Below are positions 48,603-61,600 of a stretch of 64,000 nucleotides of DNA, piece after piece. Numbering within the stretch: the first letter of the stretch is position 1; each line of letters starts with the position of its first letter. The position numbers were made by a program, and so were the translations under genes. The notes beneath the pieces are model-generated. The model was not told where the DNA came from and ran no database searches. It was given only the letters and a program-made list of their open reading frames with translations. This DNA comes from Balanoglossus misakiensis (Eukaryota; Hemichordata), in assembly GCA_040954595.2 (NCBI GenBank), contig CM082581.2:3596001-3660000 (forward strand), in the 5' to 3' direction.

Positions 48603-48618
48603 AATAAAACTCAATAAA
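48603..48618 (+). terminator. Candidate SLC39A13 poly(A) signals
   Basis: Two AATAAA hexamers 4 bp apart (48603-48608 and 48613-48618), 1.3 kb past the stop codon. Position and doubling make them the best candidates; nothing here proves use. Confidence 0.4.
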
Positions 48619-51594
48619 TGTGATTTTACATATTTTTATTACCTGTTTGAATGAATAGTATCTCGGTATTAAAATCATGAATACATAAATATTGCCATTT
48701 GTGGATTGACCATTTTACATAAAGCACATTTCCTAAGTGAAAAAACAACAACATTCTGTTGATATAAAATGTTTGCTGTGTTTAAAATTTAAAATTATAA
48801 TATTCAGGCGGTGCAGTGTATCTTTGTCCCATTGGTAGTTTTCTTACATTGTTTACCCAAAATGAAATGTAAAAATATTTTTCTGTTTCACTTGTAACTC
48901 ATTTATCCAAGTAAAACATGCTTGCCGGCAGTGCTTTATAAATGTGCTTTATTTTTTAATCATTAAGAAACATTTTTAATGTTGATGTATTCTAAGCTAT
49001 GCCAGGTAGCAAACAAACCATATTTACAATTGCAGAAGACATCAAATGGGAAACTTCCATTCTCATTGTGGAGTTGATAATATTCAATTATGTCATCACA
49101 TCTTGATAAAAATTGGGCAGTTTTGATTCCAATTGCTGTTAAATTTGATACACACTAAGGATTTTTGGAAATTAAGGTAAAATCTACTATTTTGTATAAC
49201 GAGAGCTATCTTTTGTAATTTGTGGTCATTGGGAAAGTAGTTGGAAACATTAGGATGTTTCTAGTCAGTAAACTGGAAATTTGCATATTTAATGAACTTT
49301 TGTAATTGGGGCTACTATGTCTAAAATTACTGCACCAAATTTGAGCAAGATATTGCTCTAATAAAGATATCTGACTGTAGTGACATGTTCAGCAGTGTCA
49401 TAGTGAGGAACTTCTATTTTGCATATGTAGCAACTTGTATAGTATAAAGTACTAATACATGAAATGTAATGAAACTTGCACAGTTGTATTTTGGTGGAAA
49501 ATGTCCAAAATTGCACCGCACCAAATTATACCTTGCTGCAAATAATGCTCACAGATATTTACGTTTATTGATAACTTTTAGCAGTCAAATAAATTACTAA
49601 TTTGCATAAATCCAGTTATGTATACAATCACGTGTGAAATTTTGAGATTATTCAGATGTTAAAGAACAGACATATTTTCCTTTCCCTTTTTGAAAAGGGG
49701 ACGTATATAAACCTAAATTTCTGTTTTCCTCATACTCAGACTCATAAGCCAAATAAATGCAACTAGACTGCCTGAATGCATAACTTGAGGCCTGCTGCTC
49801 TTGGAAGCAGCCATATTGCTGATCACAAGCTTGACAATATACTCTTCATGGTGGACCGTTTATGACCCCTTCTTGTAGCACAGTGCTGCCAGTGGTTGAA
49901 ACGGGGAAGGGGACAAGACAACCATGTGGTCTCATGTCAGCCGTGATTATTTGCACAGCAATGCACAATGGAGACCAGAGCTCCAAACTAAAAAAGAAAA
50001 AGAAAATAGTTGCATGCATGATTGTTAATTGTTTTGATTCATTCAAAATTGCCAGAAGGGTCTTGGCATAATTGACACAAGCAACAAACATTTAAAAGGA
50101 AGCTTATAAAATGAACTGTAAATTGGTATATTATTGACAGTCTCAGTGACTGCCAATAGAGTTTAAATAAAAAATACTTCAAACATAGACATTTTTGTGT
50201 GTTTCTTATTTAAACTGTTGTTATTGTCCCCCGCCAAATGGCTTGGTCAGTTTTCTGTGTTGACATAAGCTTATAACAAGAAATGAACAGTCTATTGAAG
50301 TACATTAATCCTGTTTTAATTACACAAAATCTTCTTTGAAAGGATATGAATAAGTCAATCTGCATATATTGCCAAAAATGCAATGATGTAAATCATGTTG
50401 AAAACTGCAACTTTTATGGTGGGTTGATTTGGTCTGGTAATAGTAAAAAACCATCAGATTCGGCTTGTTCGGTTGTTTTGAAATGCAGCATGCAAGGTCG
50501 ATCTGAGTGAGATGTGTTCAAATTGTGATGAGGGTAGCAGGTTTCCATGTGCATAAAATAAAGATGCCTTTTTATCGTACAGACAACACTAAAAATTATG
50601 TGGAGAAGCTGACATTTTTATTAGACTTATTCTATTTAAGTTCCACGAACAAATGCCAAATTTCACATGCCACCATTCTATGTTTCAGATTCCCATTGTT
50701 GAGTTACTATACTGACAGTTCACCATGGAGGTGGGGGTGGGGAGTGGGGTATGGGATCTGGAAAATTTTTGAGAAAACAAAAGATTCCCAGCAAATGTCA
50801 ATGAAAAAAAAAATTCAGCCAGAGACAGCTTGAAAAATAAAAAAAGTTGGTGCACTTTTTGTGAAAGAAAAAAAATCCATCAAAAGTTACTTTCTGAAAC
50901 ACATTTATTCATTTTCCAAGTCCCTTTGGGTGCAAACTGTGTCACATATCCATCACAAAATCCATCACAAGTTACTGTGTATATTCTTGTGTAGAACATA
51001 CAGTATATTCAAGATTCAACATCAACCACAATTAATACATGATTTTCAAAAGCTATCAACTTTTTGTTTCAAATTACATTAGGTCACCTGGAGACAAGGT
51101 GAAAGATGTCTTTAAAAATATATTGTTTATAATTGTTCAATTCTAAATTCAGCTGATTGTCTTCAAAATTTTCATTTCAGATGTTAAATAGGTACTTTGA
51201 ATGAAGATAAATATCATGTGCATTTATTTTATCACCAGTGTACAAAAATAGTGAATCATAACTTTAATAGTCATTTTACTGGTGCATGGGTGGACATCCA
51301 GTTCACATATGGTAGCCTACTTGGTTTTCCCTTTCAAAAACACCCCCTACAAGAAGCTAAATAGATATTTACCAACCCCAAAATGCAATAAAATAAATTG
51401 AAACAGTATGCATGGCCATAAAGTTCTGTTATTTATTGACCAAAACGAAGAAACATTTCCCATGAACACGTAGCACAGACTACATTTGTTGTCAACACAA
51501 ACTCTAGGTTAACTTTCGATAAAACTTCTATAATAGACATGTAAGCACGAAGGCTATGTTCTAGACATAGTCGGTAGAGTAATTGACTTTTCAG

Positions 51595-51660
51595 AGCCCT
51601 CTGACTCAGAGCCCCTCAGAGCCCTCTGAAGTTTCAGAACCTCAGAACCCGGACCTCAGA
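51595..51660. repeat. CTCAGAGCCC short-repeat cluster
   Basis: TCAGAGCCCTCTGA and close variants recur about four times. They are partly self-complementary. No function is recognised. Confidence 0.55.
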
Positions 51661-52669
51661 ATTCTTGTTGACCTCAGGTATAATCCCAAAATTTACCGTG
51701 TATAATTAAATATAACGATTACAAATAGGTGTAATGTTGCCAAAATTACTCCCGCTGCCTATTACCCGCCATATTTGTTTTCGGATTCCGATTCACTAGT
51801 AACGCGTTACTTTTCTTTTTTTGCTTGCATTTCATTACAAATATAAACGTATTTTGTAGCACACGACAAAATAAATCGCAAGAAGAAACACCAAAAGAAG
51901 AGAATTTGGAAATCAATTCAATACTTAATGTGATATTGCACAAAACCGTCAAGACTTTTTCAGAGGCCTATTTCTCTTCAAAGACAATATTAAAACCCCT
52001 ATAAACCATACATATTCTGGAAGATGAGTTTTTGAACTTTTATTTGAGTTGCACATTTCATTGACCCCCGTTTTGGGGTTAAAAAAAACATTTTATTGAT
52101 ATTATGTCATTCAATTGAAATTAGGTAAAACGGTTGACCATGCATCATGCATCTTAGTATGTCATTCGAAACTAGAGTACACATGCAAAAAAACGAAAAT
52201 TTAGTTTAGCGTTATCTGCTTCCATTGAGGAGTAACAGTGTTTGCAAGTTAGATTTTTAGAAAATTTGATCAAATTCACAATGAGTTGTATCAGATTTTA
52301 TTCCCGCCAAGGACACTTTATCGACTAAAAAAATTTGTTTTGTTAGATGGGTCATACACAATCCCCTGTTAAAATTTGAGCAAATTCGGCCAACGTAGAG
52401 CGAAGGTAAATTCTTCTGAAGTTGTCAAGAGCAGCAAAAATGCAAACTGAGAAAAACAGCCATTTGCATTGTTGACACCTATTTGTTAAGCTGTGAACTC
52501 ATTCAGAAAAGTGCTACTTTTGGGTGATTATGCACCATTTCCGCCAAGACGCATTTGTCAGAATGTGGATCAGTATTAGACCTACCGATTTATGTAAAAA
52601 AAGTAAATTTGGCAAAAATCACAACTTTTCATGCAATGCCACCTTAAACGGAGAACGTTGACGACTCTC

Positions 52670-53030
52670 ACGGTCCAATAACTACAAAGTTGGAGATCAT
52701 AAATAGGTTAATTCTTGTGTCCCTGCTGCATGGATTTGTACCTTTGAGAATTATTCTTGCCTCATTTCTGCATAGAGAAAAGCCTTGCATCTTTGTGGCT
52801 ACTTTGCGGCAAGCTCTTGTGTCCTTATTGCAGGGATTACCACCTCTACTGCAGAGCCACATTTAGTTGCGACCTGCCTCTGCTGCAGAGACACTCTCTG
52901 CGAGAACACCACAGCGTGTCTGCAAGAGCACCACAATGCCTTCACAGCAGAACTGCTGCAGAGCTGCTGCTTTGTTGGCATTTTTGTAAGGGAGCTACCA
53001 CCATCATGGACTGCTTGATCTTGCTCTTCC
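52670..53030. repeat. TGCAG-rich degenerate repeat patch
   Basis: GC-richer than its surroundings, with CTGCAGAG/TTGCAGGG words recurring at uneven spacing. On the minus strand one frame (52862-52668) contains two similar Cys segments, NPCNKDTR and NPCSRDTR, 28 residues apart. This could be a minisatellite or a decayed exon; I cannot decide. Confidence 0.35.
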
Positions 53031-54720
53031 TCTTTTACAGGTTTGTACCACATTACAGTTAAAGGGGAACCTTCTAACACATGATTTCCATGATTAATAA
53101 CCCGCTCTGCAACTGAAATGAACAAGGTCCAATGTAAAATTAAGTGCAGGAAGTTTGTGTGTGCTGGTACGAGAACCTTGCTACATTTGCATCATGACGC
53201 CCCCTGAACTTTTCTACATAGCCGGGTCGAAAGGGATAACTTACAAAGACTCAAGTTTCTACTGCTGAAAGCTAAACTCCAATTTCAATGCAACAAATGT
53301 TTGGAATCATGGTGTATTTCATGAAATACTGGCAAATAATGCAAATTGTGGAGTATTTCAAAATTGAAGTTTGGGAGAGGTTATTTAAGTTGACAATGTG
53401 CTTTTTAATATTTTCCCCATCATTAATATCATAATTAGATTTTTTCTAAAATATTAGAGTCACAGTATTAACTGGCAGAAAAACTCAAGAACAATGAATA
53501 AACTTGTTTTTGATATGGTCAAGTTTCTGACAGAATGTGCATCATGCATTTTATAAATATTTGTCCATACATGTATAACTTTAAATGTATGGGTCATTGT
53601 TGCATTGGGAAAAATGTATATCTTACCTTCTGCCGTCTCAAATGTAACAATGACATATCCAATGCAATATGCTGAATGTCGCTGACATTTTAAAATGTTT
53701 TAACCGAAAGAGTACTTTTAAAATACATGATTTCATTCATTTGGCAAATGAGCAAATTGATATACATATAGTTGATCATTACATGTTTAGCAGGAGGTAT
53801 CATAGACAATACACAGAAGGAAACTGCAAACCAAACCCCACTATAGAAATGCACAGTGACTGTACAATATAGAAAGGCTGAATTTTGCTAACACTTTTTT
53901 ACCGCATGATAAATCATGCACTGTGACCATGCACTGATCAAGACACTAACATGATACCACCAAGCTCAAACTGAGAGTCCCAAGATATGATTAACTTTCA
54001 TGCTATACTTGTTTGCAAACTCAATCCCTTACAATGATTGTCAATTCTTGATAATTTTCATATGCATTATATTCCATACAAATAGCTGTCAAATTTATAA
54101 TTACGGTACATATAGGAAGAATTCATTTTAAAACTCTATGTCATTAAATGAAACAATTGTTCTAAAACTTCACATCAAGCTGCTAAGCCACTGATATAGC
54201 CAAAGTGTGATACATATTTTTGATACAAGAGGATGATTAATGCAATTTAAAAATATCTTTGTCTTTATCGTTCAGGAATATTAGTGCAAATGTCATTGTG
54301 AGATATGCTACTGATTAAAAGTTCATGAGGATTTAATAAAAGCAACCATCAGAAGTTAATGGACATTAGTTCATGTATGACAAATTTCAGGCACTGATCA
54401 ATGAAAAATGGTGAAAAGATCACCACCTAAGTTTACATCATCCCCAAGCTACCTAATACCAATGCTGAAGTGAAAGCTGTTAAACAACAAAAATACAACT
54501 GAAAAAGGTTACCTGTGATAAATGGCCTGTAGCCACTAGAATTAGAGAAGCCATGGCTTGCATGCCTTAAAAATTACAATTACAATACAGAGCACATTTC
54601 ATCATTGTCAGCAACACAAAGTTAAAATTGACAAATTGCACATAATAAGCATAAGCAATAAGGTAAAAATAAAAATCCCGTCAAGGACACAGTGGTCCCA
54701 TTGAGGGATTACACAAGAAA

Positions 54721-54927
54721 AAGTCTACACCGGAGTACATGGCCATATACAGACAGACAGACACACACACACATACATGTAGCGAGAGATCAATGGGCAA
54801 GCACTGACTGACCCATAAGCTGCCAAAAAGTCTACACCGGAGTACATGGCCATATACAGACAGACACACACACACACACATAGCGAGAGATCAATCGGCA
54901 AACACTGACTGACCCATAAGCTGCCAA
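54721..54927. repeat. Tandem duplication, two 107-bp units
   Basis: Two copies of a unit starting AAGTCTACACCGGAGTACAT and ending ACCCATAAGCTGCC, each with an inner CA/GACA microsatellite of differing length. Confidence 0.9.
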
Positions 54928-54929
54928 TG

Positions 54930-55340
54930 GCATAACAGCTGGCCTCTTTAAAACTTAGCCAGTTATGTAATCATTCAGGAATTTGCTGTGTAAATCAATC
55001 ACACCAGGGCACTTCCTGCCTAATTAAAACAACTCAATAAAGTAAATACACACCACTTTGCAAAGCAATCTGACCAGTAGTTCTTGAGTTACTGAGTTTT
55101 GACCAAATTCACATTTTTCCAGCTAATTTGCATATGTTTGGCAATGACAACTTCATTTGAACAAACTCCCATCTACAGCCCAGCCTGCATCTGCACACCA
55201 AATATCAAGGTGATACACGCAGCGGTTTTCAAGTTTTTGATGTGGACGGACATACAGACATACATCCATCCACCCATACATACATACATACAACAGACGC
55301 AACCGATCCCATAAGGTCCCATGGTCTATACCATTGGGAC
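54930..55340 (+). repeat. Dispersed repeat related to 630-750
   Basis: The segment CCAAATATCAAGGTGATA and the conserved translation PNIKVI..HAA..KFL match 630-750 on the other strand. It ends in a CATC/CATA microsatellite near 55260-55290, as SINE-like repeats often do. Confidence 0.5.
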
Positions 55341-55680
55341 CTAAAAACCGAAATGAAGTCAAGCATCACTCATTTTCGACATATAATTGAAAAATACAAG
55401 ATCATGAATTTGAACAGCGAGACTGAGTTTTCATAATATATTGCTGATTATATAATCTGGTCATTAATTGTTCCTGGCTGGTTTTGTCTGCAGAACAATG
55501 AAACATAAATTCTCCATCAACATTACCCACACTATAACATTTCAAACTGTTCCTGTTTACTTTGGTTAATACAACAAGAGACACTACAATGTGATTGCAT
55601 TACCTCAAATGGTGCGAATATTTTCAAGCTAACAAAATTTCTAAATACATGTAGCACCATGGAAGTATAGACTTTGTTAT

Positions 55681-58600
55681 TTATTGAAATACAATGAGAT
55701 ACTCTGGGTAAGCCATTGCATCATTGAAGACGACAAATATCGATGGATTTTGTACGTTGTCCGTGACACTGTCATAGCAGTCAGTCGGATCATTTGGATT
55801 CTTGGATGGTGGTACCAACATGGTCTGAGCCCCTCTTGCAAACTCTCCTGTCAGAACTTTTGCCTGGTACATATATTTCTTGCCACTACTATCTGGTGGT
55901 GTGTATGTTGAGCTTGATGAATAGCTAGCATTCACAGCAAAGTAGCTTCCTACTCCATAATATGTAGCTGTAATTGAAAAGATGGAAGAATACATAATTG
56001 TATGCACGTTATTTTCAGAATGCATGTAAAGAAAGTCAGCACATAAAAGGATGGTCTTATAAGACTGTCAACAGCCGCTCAATTGTGCCGTTGTGCATAA
56101 TATATATTTGTCTAAATTAAGTTGCTTCCATATATCACTAGGCACACATGACTGTTTAATAAAGGTATACGGTCACCTTAAATTTTGCAAATTTAGGTAA
56201 GGTTACCACGGATAATTGAGAATCTAGCCAATCACAGATTTTCAATGGGTGGCACAGGAGAAAAAAAAGAGTGCCTCGACTTGTCCTTGGAACACTCAGA
56301 TACGCCATTTTAGCCATATATTAGACTAGCCCACTATTCTCTTGGTGATTTTTAAATCTCAATACTTTTTGTGTTTTCGGTGGTTTTTTGTCTTAATAAA
56401 TAATTGCAATACTTTTTGCGTGCATGCTTGCCTTGAGCATGTTTTTGGTAATGAGGTGAGTTTCGAATTTGGGACTGAGCTTGTGGTTTCAGGTAGCGTC
56501 GACCAAGCCTACGCGTTCCCTACACATAATGAAGCCCATAGACTTGGAGCAAGTCTATAGCCATATATGAGCATGGAGGTGACTGTATATACCTTTAAGC
56601 TCAACTGAAGAACTTACATGTACCATTGTAGTACAGCTCACAACCTGTCAATTACTATACTGTATCGGAGCCCTTTTACCCTGGTTCTTTGAGGGTGCAA
56701 CTAGCAATTAAAGCATAGCAGTCATAAATCACATGATCCACACAGAACTCGCCCATATTAGTGCCTAGCTGCATTGCTAATTTTAATAGATAAAAAAGGT
56801 GTGAGCAACTACTTACAGTGTAAGGATGGCCTTATCTAAACATTATGTAAACATCCTAGTACATTCAAATGATCACTTCGCCAACACTTATAATTTTCAA
56901 ATTTGTAATATGAATCATTTACCATTTTTCCCTGCAAAACTCCTATTGAAGCCGCCAGCATTTATTTTTGAGACAGAATCAGCACTTGTGCCGTGGTACA
57001 GCCTCTTCTCATTCTTTGTTCCAGGTTTGTTTTTATCATCCAAATTTTGCTTCAGAACCTCATATTGGCGATAAAATCTTGGATTCTGAATGCGTTCAAT
57101 CTACAATATGGACAACGATCCCTTTTTATTACTACGGTATAACTTAAGTGTGAAAATATGATTCAAGTAGCATCAGTAAAATATGACCACCTGGTGAGCG
57201 TATGGATCCTTAACCAACATGGTTCAAACTGGTTCTCACTCCCACAAACTTGGGACTTAAGCTTTAATTATCCAACATTGATCTTTTAATGTCATATCCC
57301 TACTGTATATGTGTATCACCATTGAAATTGATGAATTAAGGCTTACCTTACAGATTTGCTTTAATGCGTAGGACTGCAGAGTCTGTCTGAAAGGTTTTGC
57401 AACAGCATCATATTCAGGGGACTTTTCATCAAGGAGAACTGTCTTCACCTGTTCACTAGGTGCCATATTTGCCCAAATTGGTGGGAGATTGACACCACCT
57501 GAAAAGACATTTGGGATACATATACCTACAATTAGACTATTTTATTTGCAACTGAAGGGACAATATAGTTTCCTGCTCTTGACATTAATTTGCGTCAAAT
57601 GCTATGACTGTATCGGAGGTAATACTGACCTTCCTTCACCTGTCTTCTCACTTCCACTGCGCTACAACCAGGGTCATCAAGGTCAATCTCTGTCATGCTT
57701 TGGAAATCTATCTTGTACCTTCCTCCTTCGATGTTCACCACTACATGCTGCTTCTTCTCATGATGAGCTTTTTCAATAAAGCCGGTAGTCAAAGAATCAT
57801 ACTCTTCCAGCTGCTCATTCTCGTTCAAGAACACCCACTTCACATTTTTGGCCATCAGCTTTGCCTCGCTTTCCAGTCTCTCCTCTGCGTGTATACGGTC
57901 AAGAAGAGTATTTGCCTTTCCTTGAACTTTCATTACATCCCTTGGTCCACCTTGTATAAGTAGCCTACAAACTGACCCAGTGTCAACTTTTTCAACTTTC
58001 ACCTAAATGAAAAAAAGAAGAAAATATATGTGACAGAGTAGGCCAAAATGAACTATTGTTGCCTAGGATCACCCGAGAATGCTGTCATTTATACATTTTG
58101 TCTATTCCATCATTCCACGTCATGTGTGTGTGCACACACACACACACACACATACGGGTATTAGCCAAACAGTCTATGACCATTTATGATAAACATCTTT
58201 CACATTCTTTGAAATAGTCAATCAACTTCAAATACACATCTCACTGCAACATATACTGACGTACAAACTAGATTTTCAGAATGAAATGAAAAGTTTCATA
58301 CTTACGCTTAATGTTTCTGCAAAGTTTAGCAGACTTGCCATATCCTCGTCTGAGAGTTTTCTGACACTGTCTTTATCAATACACTATAATGTCAAAAAAG
58401 ATAAAGAATAACAACTACATGTAGGTCTATGGCATAATGAAGAGGGGCTGTGTTGACTTAAATGCATCATGGGCCACAAAAGTGTACACACATAAACCCT
58501 TTCACCACCATTTCTATGGTTGAACCTCTAAAGAGGGAACTGAAAGGGTTAAAATGTAATGTCAGATTTGCTCACCACATCTGAAGATTCACTTTCCATT

Positions 58601-61600
58601 GTTTTTTCAATGCTTTTTATTGCATTACCAATAGCTTGCTCAGATCCAGCATATATATCTAAGATAACCGTGTTCCACTGCTTTGGGGTAGCTCTGTCAT
58701 CTTCTTTATCAGAAAATCCAAACACTTGCTTGACTGCCCCTAGAAATTGATGAAAAGAGAGCAAATAGTGGACTGCAGTTAATTATAAATATACTGAAGA
58801 CAAATTAAATAATCAACTAAAGACATAAATAATGAACTGTTTCATTTATGTCTAGCTGATACATTAATTTTGAAGACAAAGAAACATGTCCAAGGGCCAA
58901 ACAGAAAAAAATAAGAAAAGATAGGAAGTTGCCATACACTTCTCTATAACTCTAACGCAATTGTTTCTTTGTCATTGTCATTGTGACTTGTCACCTGTAC
59001 GACCATGAATAAATGGAATATCTGGTGTAGAATTAAAGACCACTTACCAAACATTTTACTAAATGTTCCACGTTCATCCTGTGTTTGTGGCTTTGCTATC
59101 AAATCAGTCATTGCATCCTGAAATACACTAACGATTTGCCGCTGAAAGATGGTGATTCTGATGAGTTTCAGATTATGTGGATGAACCTTCTGGAAGAAGT
59201 CACCAATTGCCTGAAATGTCTTGTTGGCAACATCCTTTGAATCAATACCCAGTCCACCTGATGGATTACATAAATGTTAGTCCATAATTCATATTACGAG
59301 TAAAATATTAAGTGCGATCATAACTCAATATTCCAAAACTCAAAGGTTGAATATTACTGTTAAGTATTCACTATTACTGTAGAGTCCTTGTATTGTGGAA
59401 TATTTCCACCTGAAATATGTGCATTTTCAAAAAAATTCTAAGTGAAGCTATAGTGTGTAATCAATGCCACAGCTAGCTCGCAGATTCTTAGATTAGGTTC
59501 ACACTTTTCAAAGATTCCGATTTTTGGATTTGAAGATAGTCTGCATGGGTTCAATTAAGGTTAGGCTGGCGAGATACTAGCCTTGGACGACTCAAAGATA
59601 CAATAGACACAATAGGATACCAAGGCTTGCCAGAAGAAGTGTTTGTTAAATCTGCTGATATCATTGATACATCACCATGGGTACATTATGTGGCAAGAAG
59701 CATACGGTACATGTACGGTATACCTGAGGAAATGCACAAATAAATTTTAAAAAAATTACTTTACCTGTACCAATGGCTGGCATGGCCAGTGACTTTATTC
59801 CCGATCGCTCTGCCAACTGTAAAATCTCCATGATACTCTGGTCCAGGTTTTGTTGAGTTGCTGTTACCAGGTGAATGATTTTGCTACATCGTAGCTTTCC
59901 AGCTCCAGTTATAACAGCACTACCAGGGTTCTGTCTACCAAGTTGTCCACATTCATCCATGATAGTCCTGCCTCCAATTTTCAAAATAGCTTTGGAAACA
60001 GCGCCTTCACATTGATATAAATTAAAATGTGGCTTAAGTGGGCATCACATGCAAAAGTAGTTATTTATTAAACACGCACAGTGCAAAACTGGTACAAAAT
60101 ATCAAAACATGTAATTTATAGGACAGGATACACAGGGCAGGTTTGATACATTGAACTGGTTTCTATATCTTACCCTGACTGAGATCCAGACGTTCATTTG
60201 TACTGTTGACAATGGCATCAGTGGTTTCCTTGGTAATGTCACCTGGTTGTACTTGCACACAAATATTCCCAATCATCATCTGCCATTCATCTCTCCTCTT
60301 CTGGATACCAGTAAACAAATTTTGACCTGGAAAGAAAAGTTGATTAGAAAAGTATTCTGAACAATTACAATTCTGCTCATGTGACTTAATGACACACTTC
60401 AAATTATGCATGCTATACTATGAATACCAAAATTAATAATTATGGTAGATCTTGATATTAAATTCTACATCCAAACTAAGTCATTGTTTTAATAATATTG
60501 GATACTTACAGGGGGATCAATATGCTTCAGTGCATGTCAAAACGTTGCTGACAACTTTTTATAAAGGAGTTAAATTTTGTGAGGGTCACAGCAAATGTAT
60601 TTCAACTCATTCTCTCAACTGAGAAAACGGTTAGTGTACATAATATAAAGTTATGCAAATGATTCCAGGGCAATACATGTACTCTGAAGTGCCTACCACC
60701 AGCAGAGCTGCTTGCATACTGTGCACCAGCTGTGTTCTGAGAAAGTGGCATCGATTGATGACCATGTCCCTTCCTCCCTGTGCCTGGAATCTTCTTACCA
60801 CCATCGTTTTTCTGAGGCGTCACCGTTGGCTTTTTAGAGTGGCGTTTTCTGAGCACTTTCCCAGTGAGTCTGGTGATTTCATCTTCAAAGGCCTAAATAT
60901 TGAATTCAGAAACATGGACAAAACGCTGGAATACTCTTACCAGAGGAGATCATTTGAGCAGCAAAATTCACTGTAAGTTTGCTGCAAATCTGCAGAAAGC
61001 TTATAGTGTGCAGGAAGGAGCTGCAGAAATTTGCAGGTAAATAGGCTTCTGGCAAGTTTGCTGCAAAGTTGCTGCAAATTAGTAATTTGTGGCAAAGTTG
61101 CAGTTACATGTAATTGTTGCAAATTTGCACTTGAGTTCCTACTTCATTCAAATTGAATAATTAGTTGAAATTAGGCCATATTACATATGGTATATTCCAA
61201 AACTCATAGGTCAAATAGCACATTTACATGGCCAATTGCAAATACTGACCCAAAACAACATATTGTTCCTAGGATTTTAGGGGTTTTCAGTTAAAGGGTA
61301 AGTAGTACCTCAATAAAAAGTTCCTTAAAAGACCCATATTTCTTGATGTTGGCATTTCTATAGAAATAAACAACAGCCCTTTTGTCAGCATGTGCACAGA
61401 ACCGTTTGTTGGGAAACAAAAAGACTGTCTGTGCCCATGTATAATTGCATTGCCCCTTTTAAGTGTCAAAAATGCTGTTGTCTTTCACATTATCAGATTT
61501 TAATTACCTTAATGGTTTCATGATCTTGGTCGTACACCACAAATCTGATATCTGTCAGTTGACTTTGGGGTTTCTTAGAACTGAAACTCTTGGCCTCTTC

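Larger units (their letters stand above)
47298..55680. other. 3' region between convergent SLC39A13 and PARP14-like genes
   Basis: I recognise no gene. The first 1.3 kb is probably SLC39A13 3' UTR: AATAAA occurs at 48603 and 48613, just past a MITE. The rest is AT-rich, with a repeat-like texture at 49080-49700, a CTCAGAGCCC cluster at 51595-51660, an odd TGCAG-rich patch at 52670-53030 and tandem units at 54721. Confidence 0.55.
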
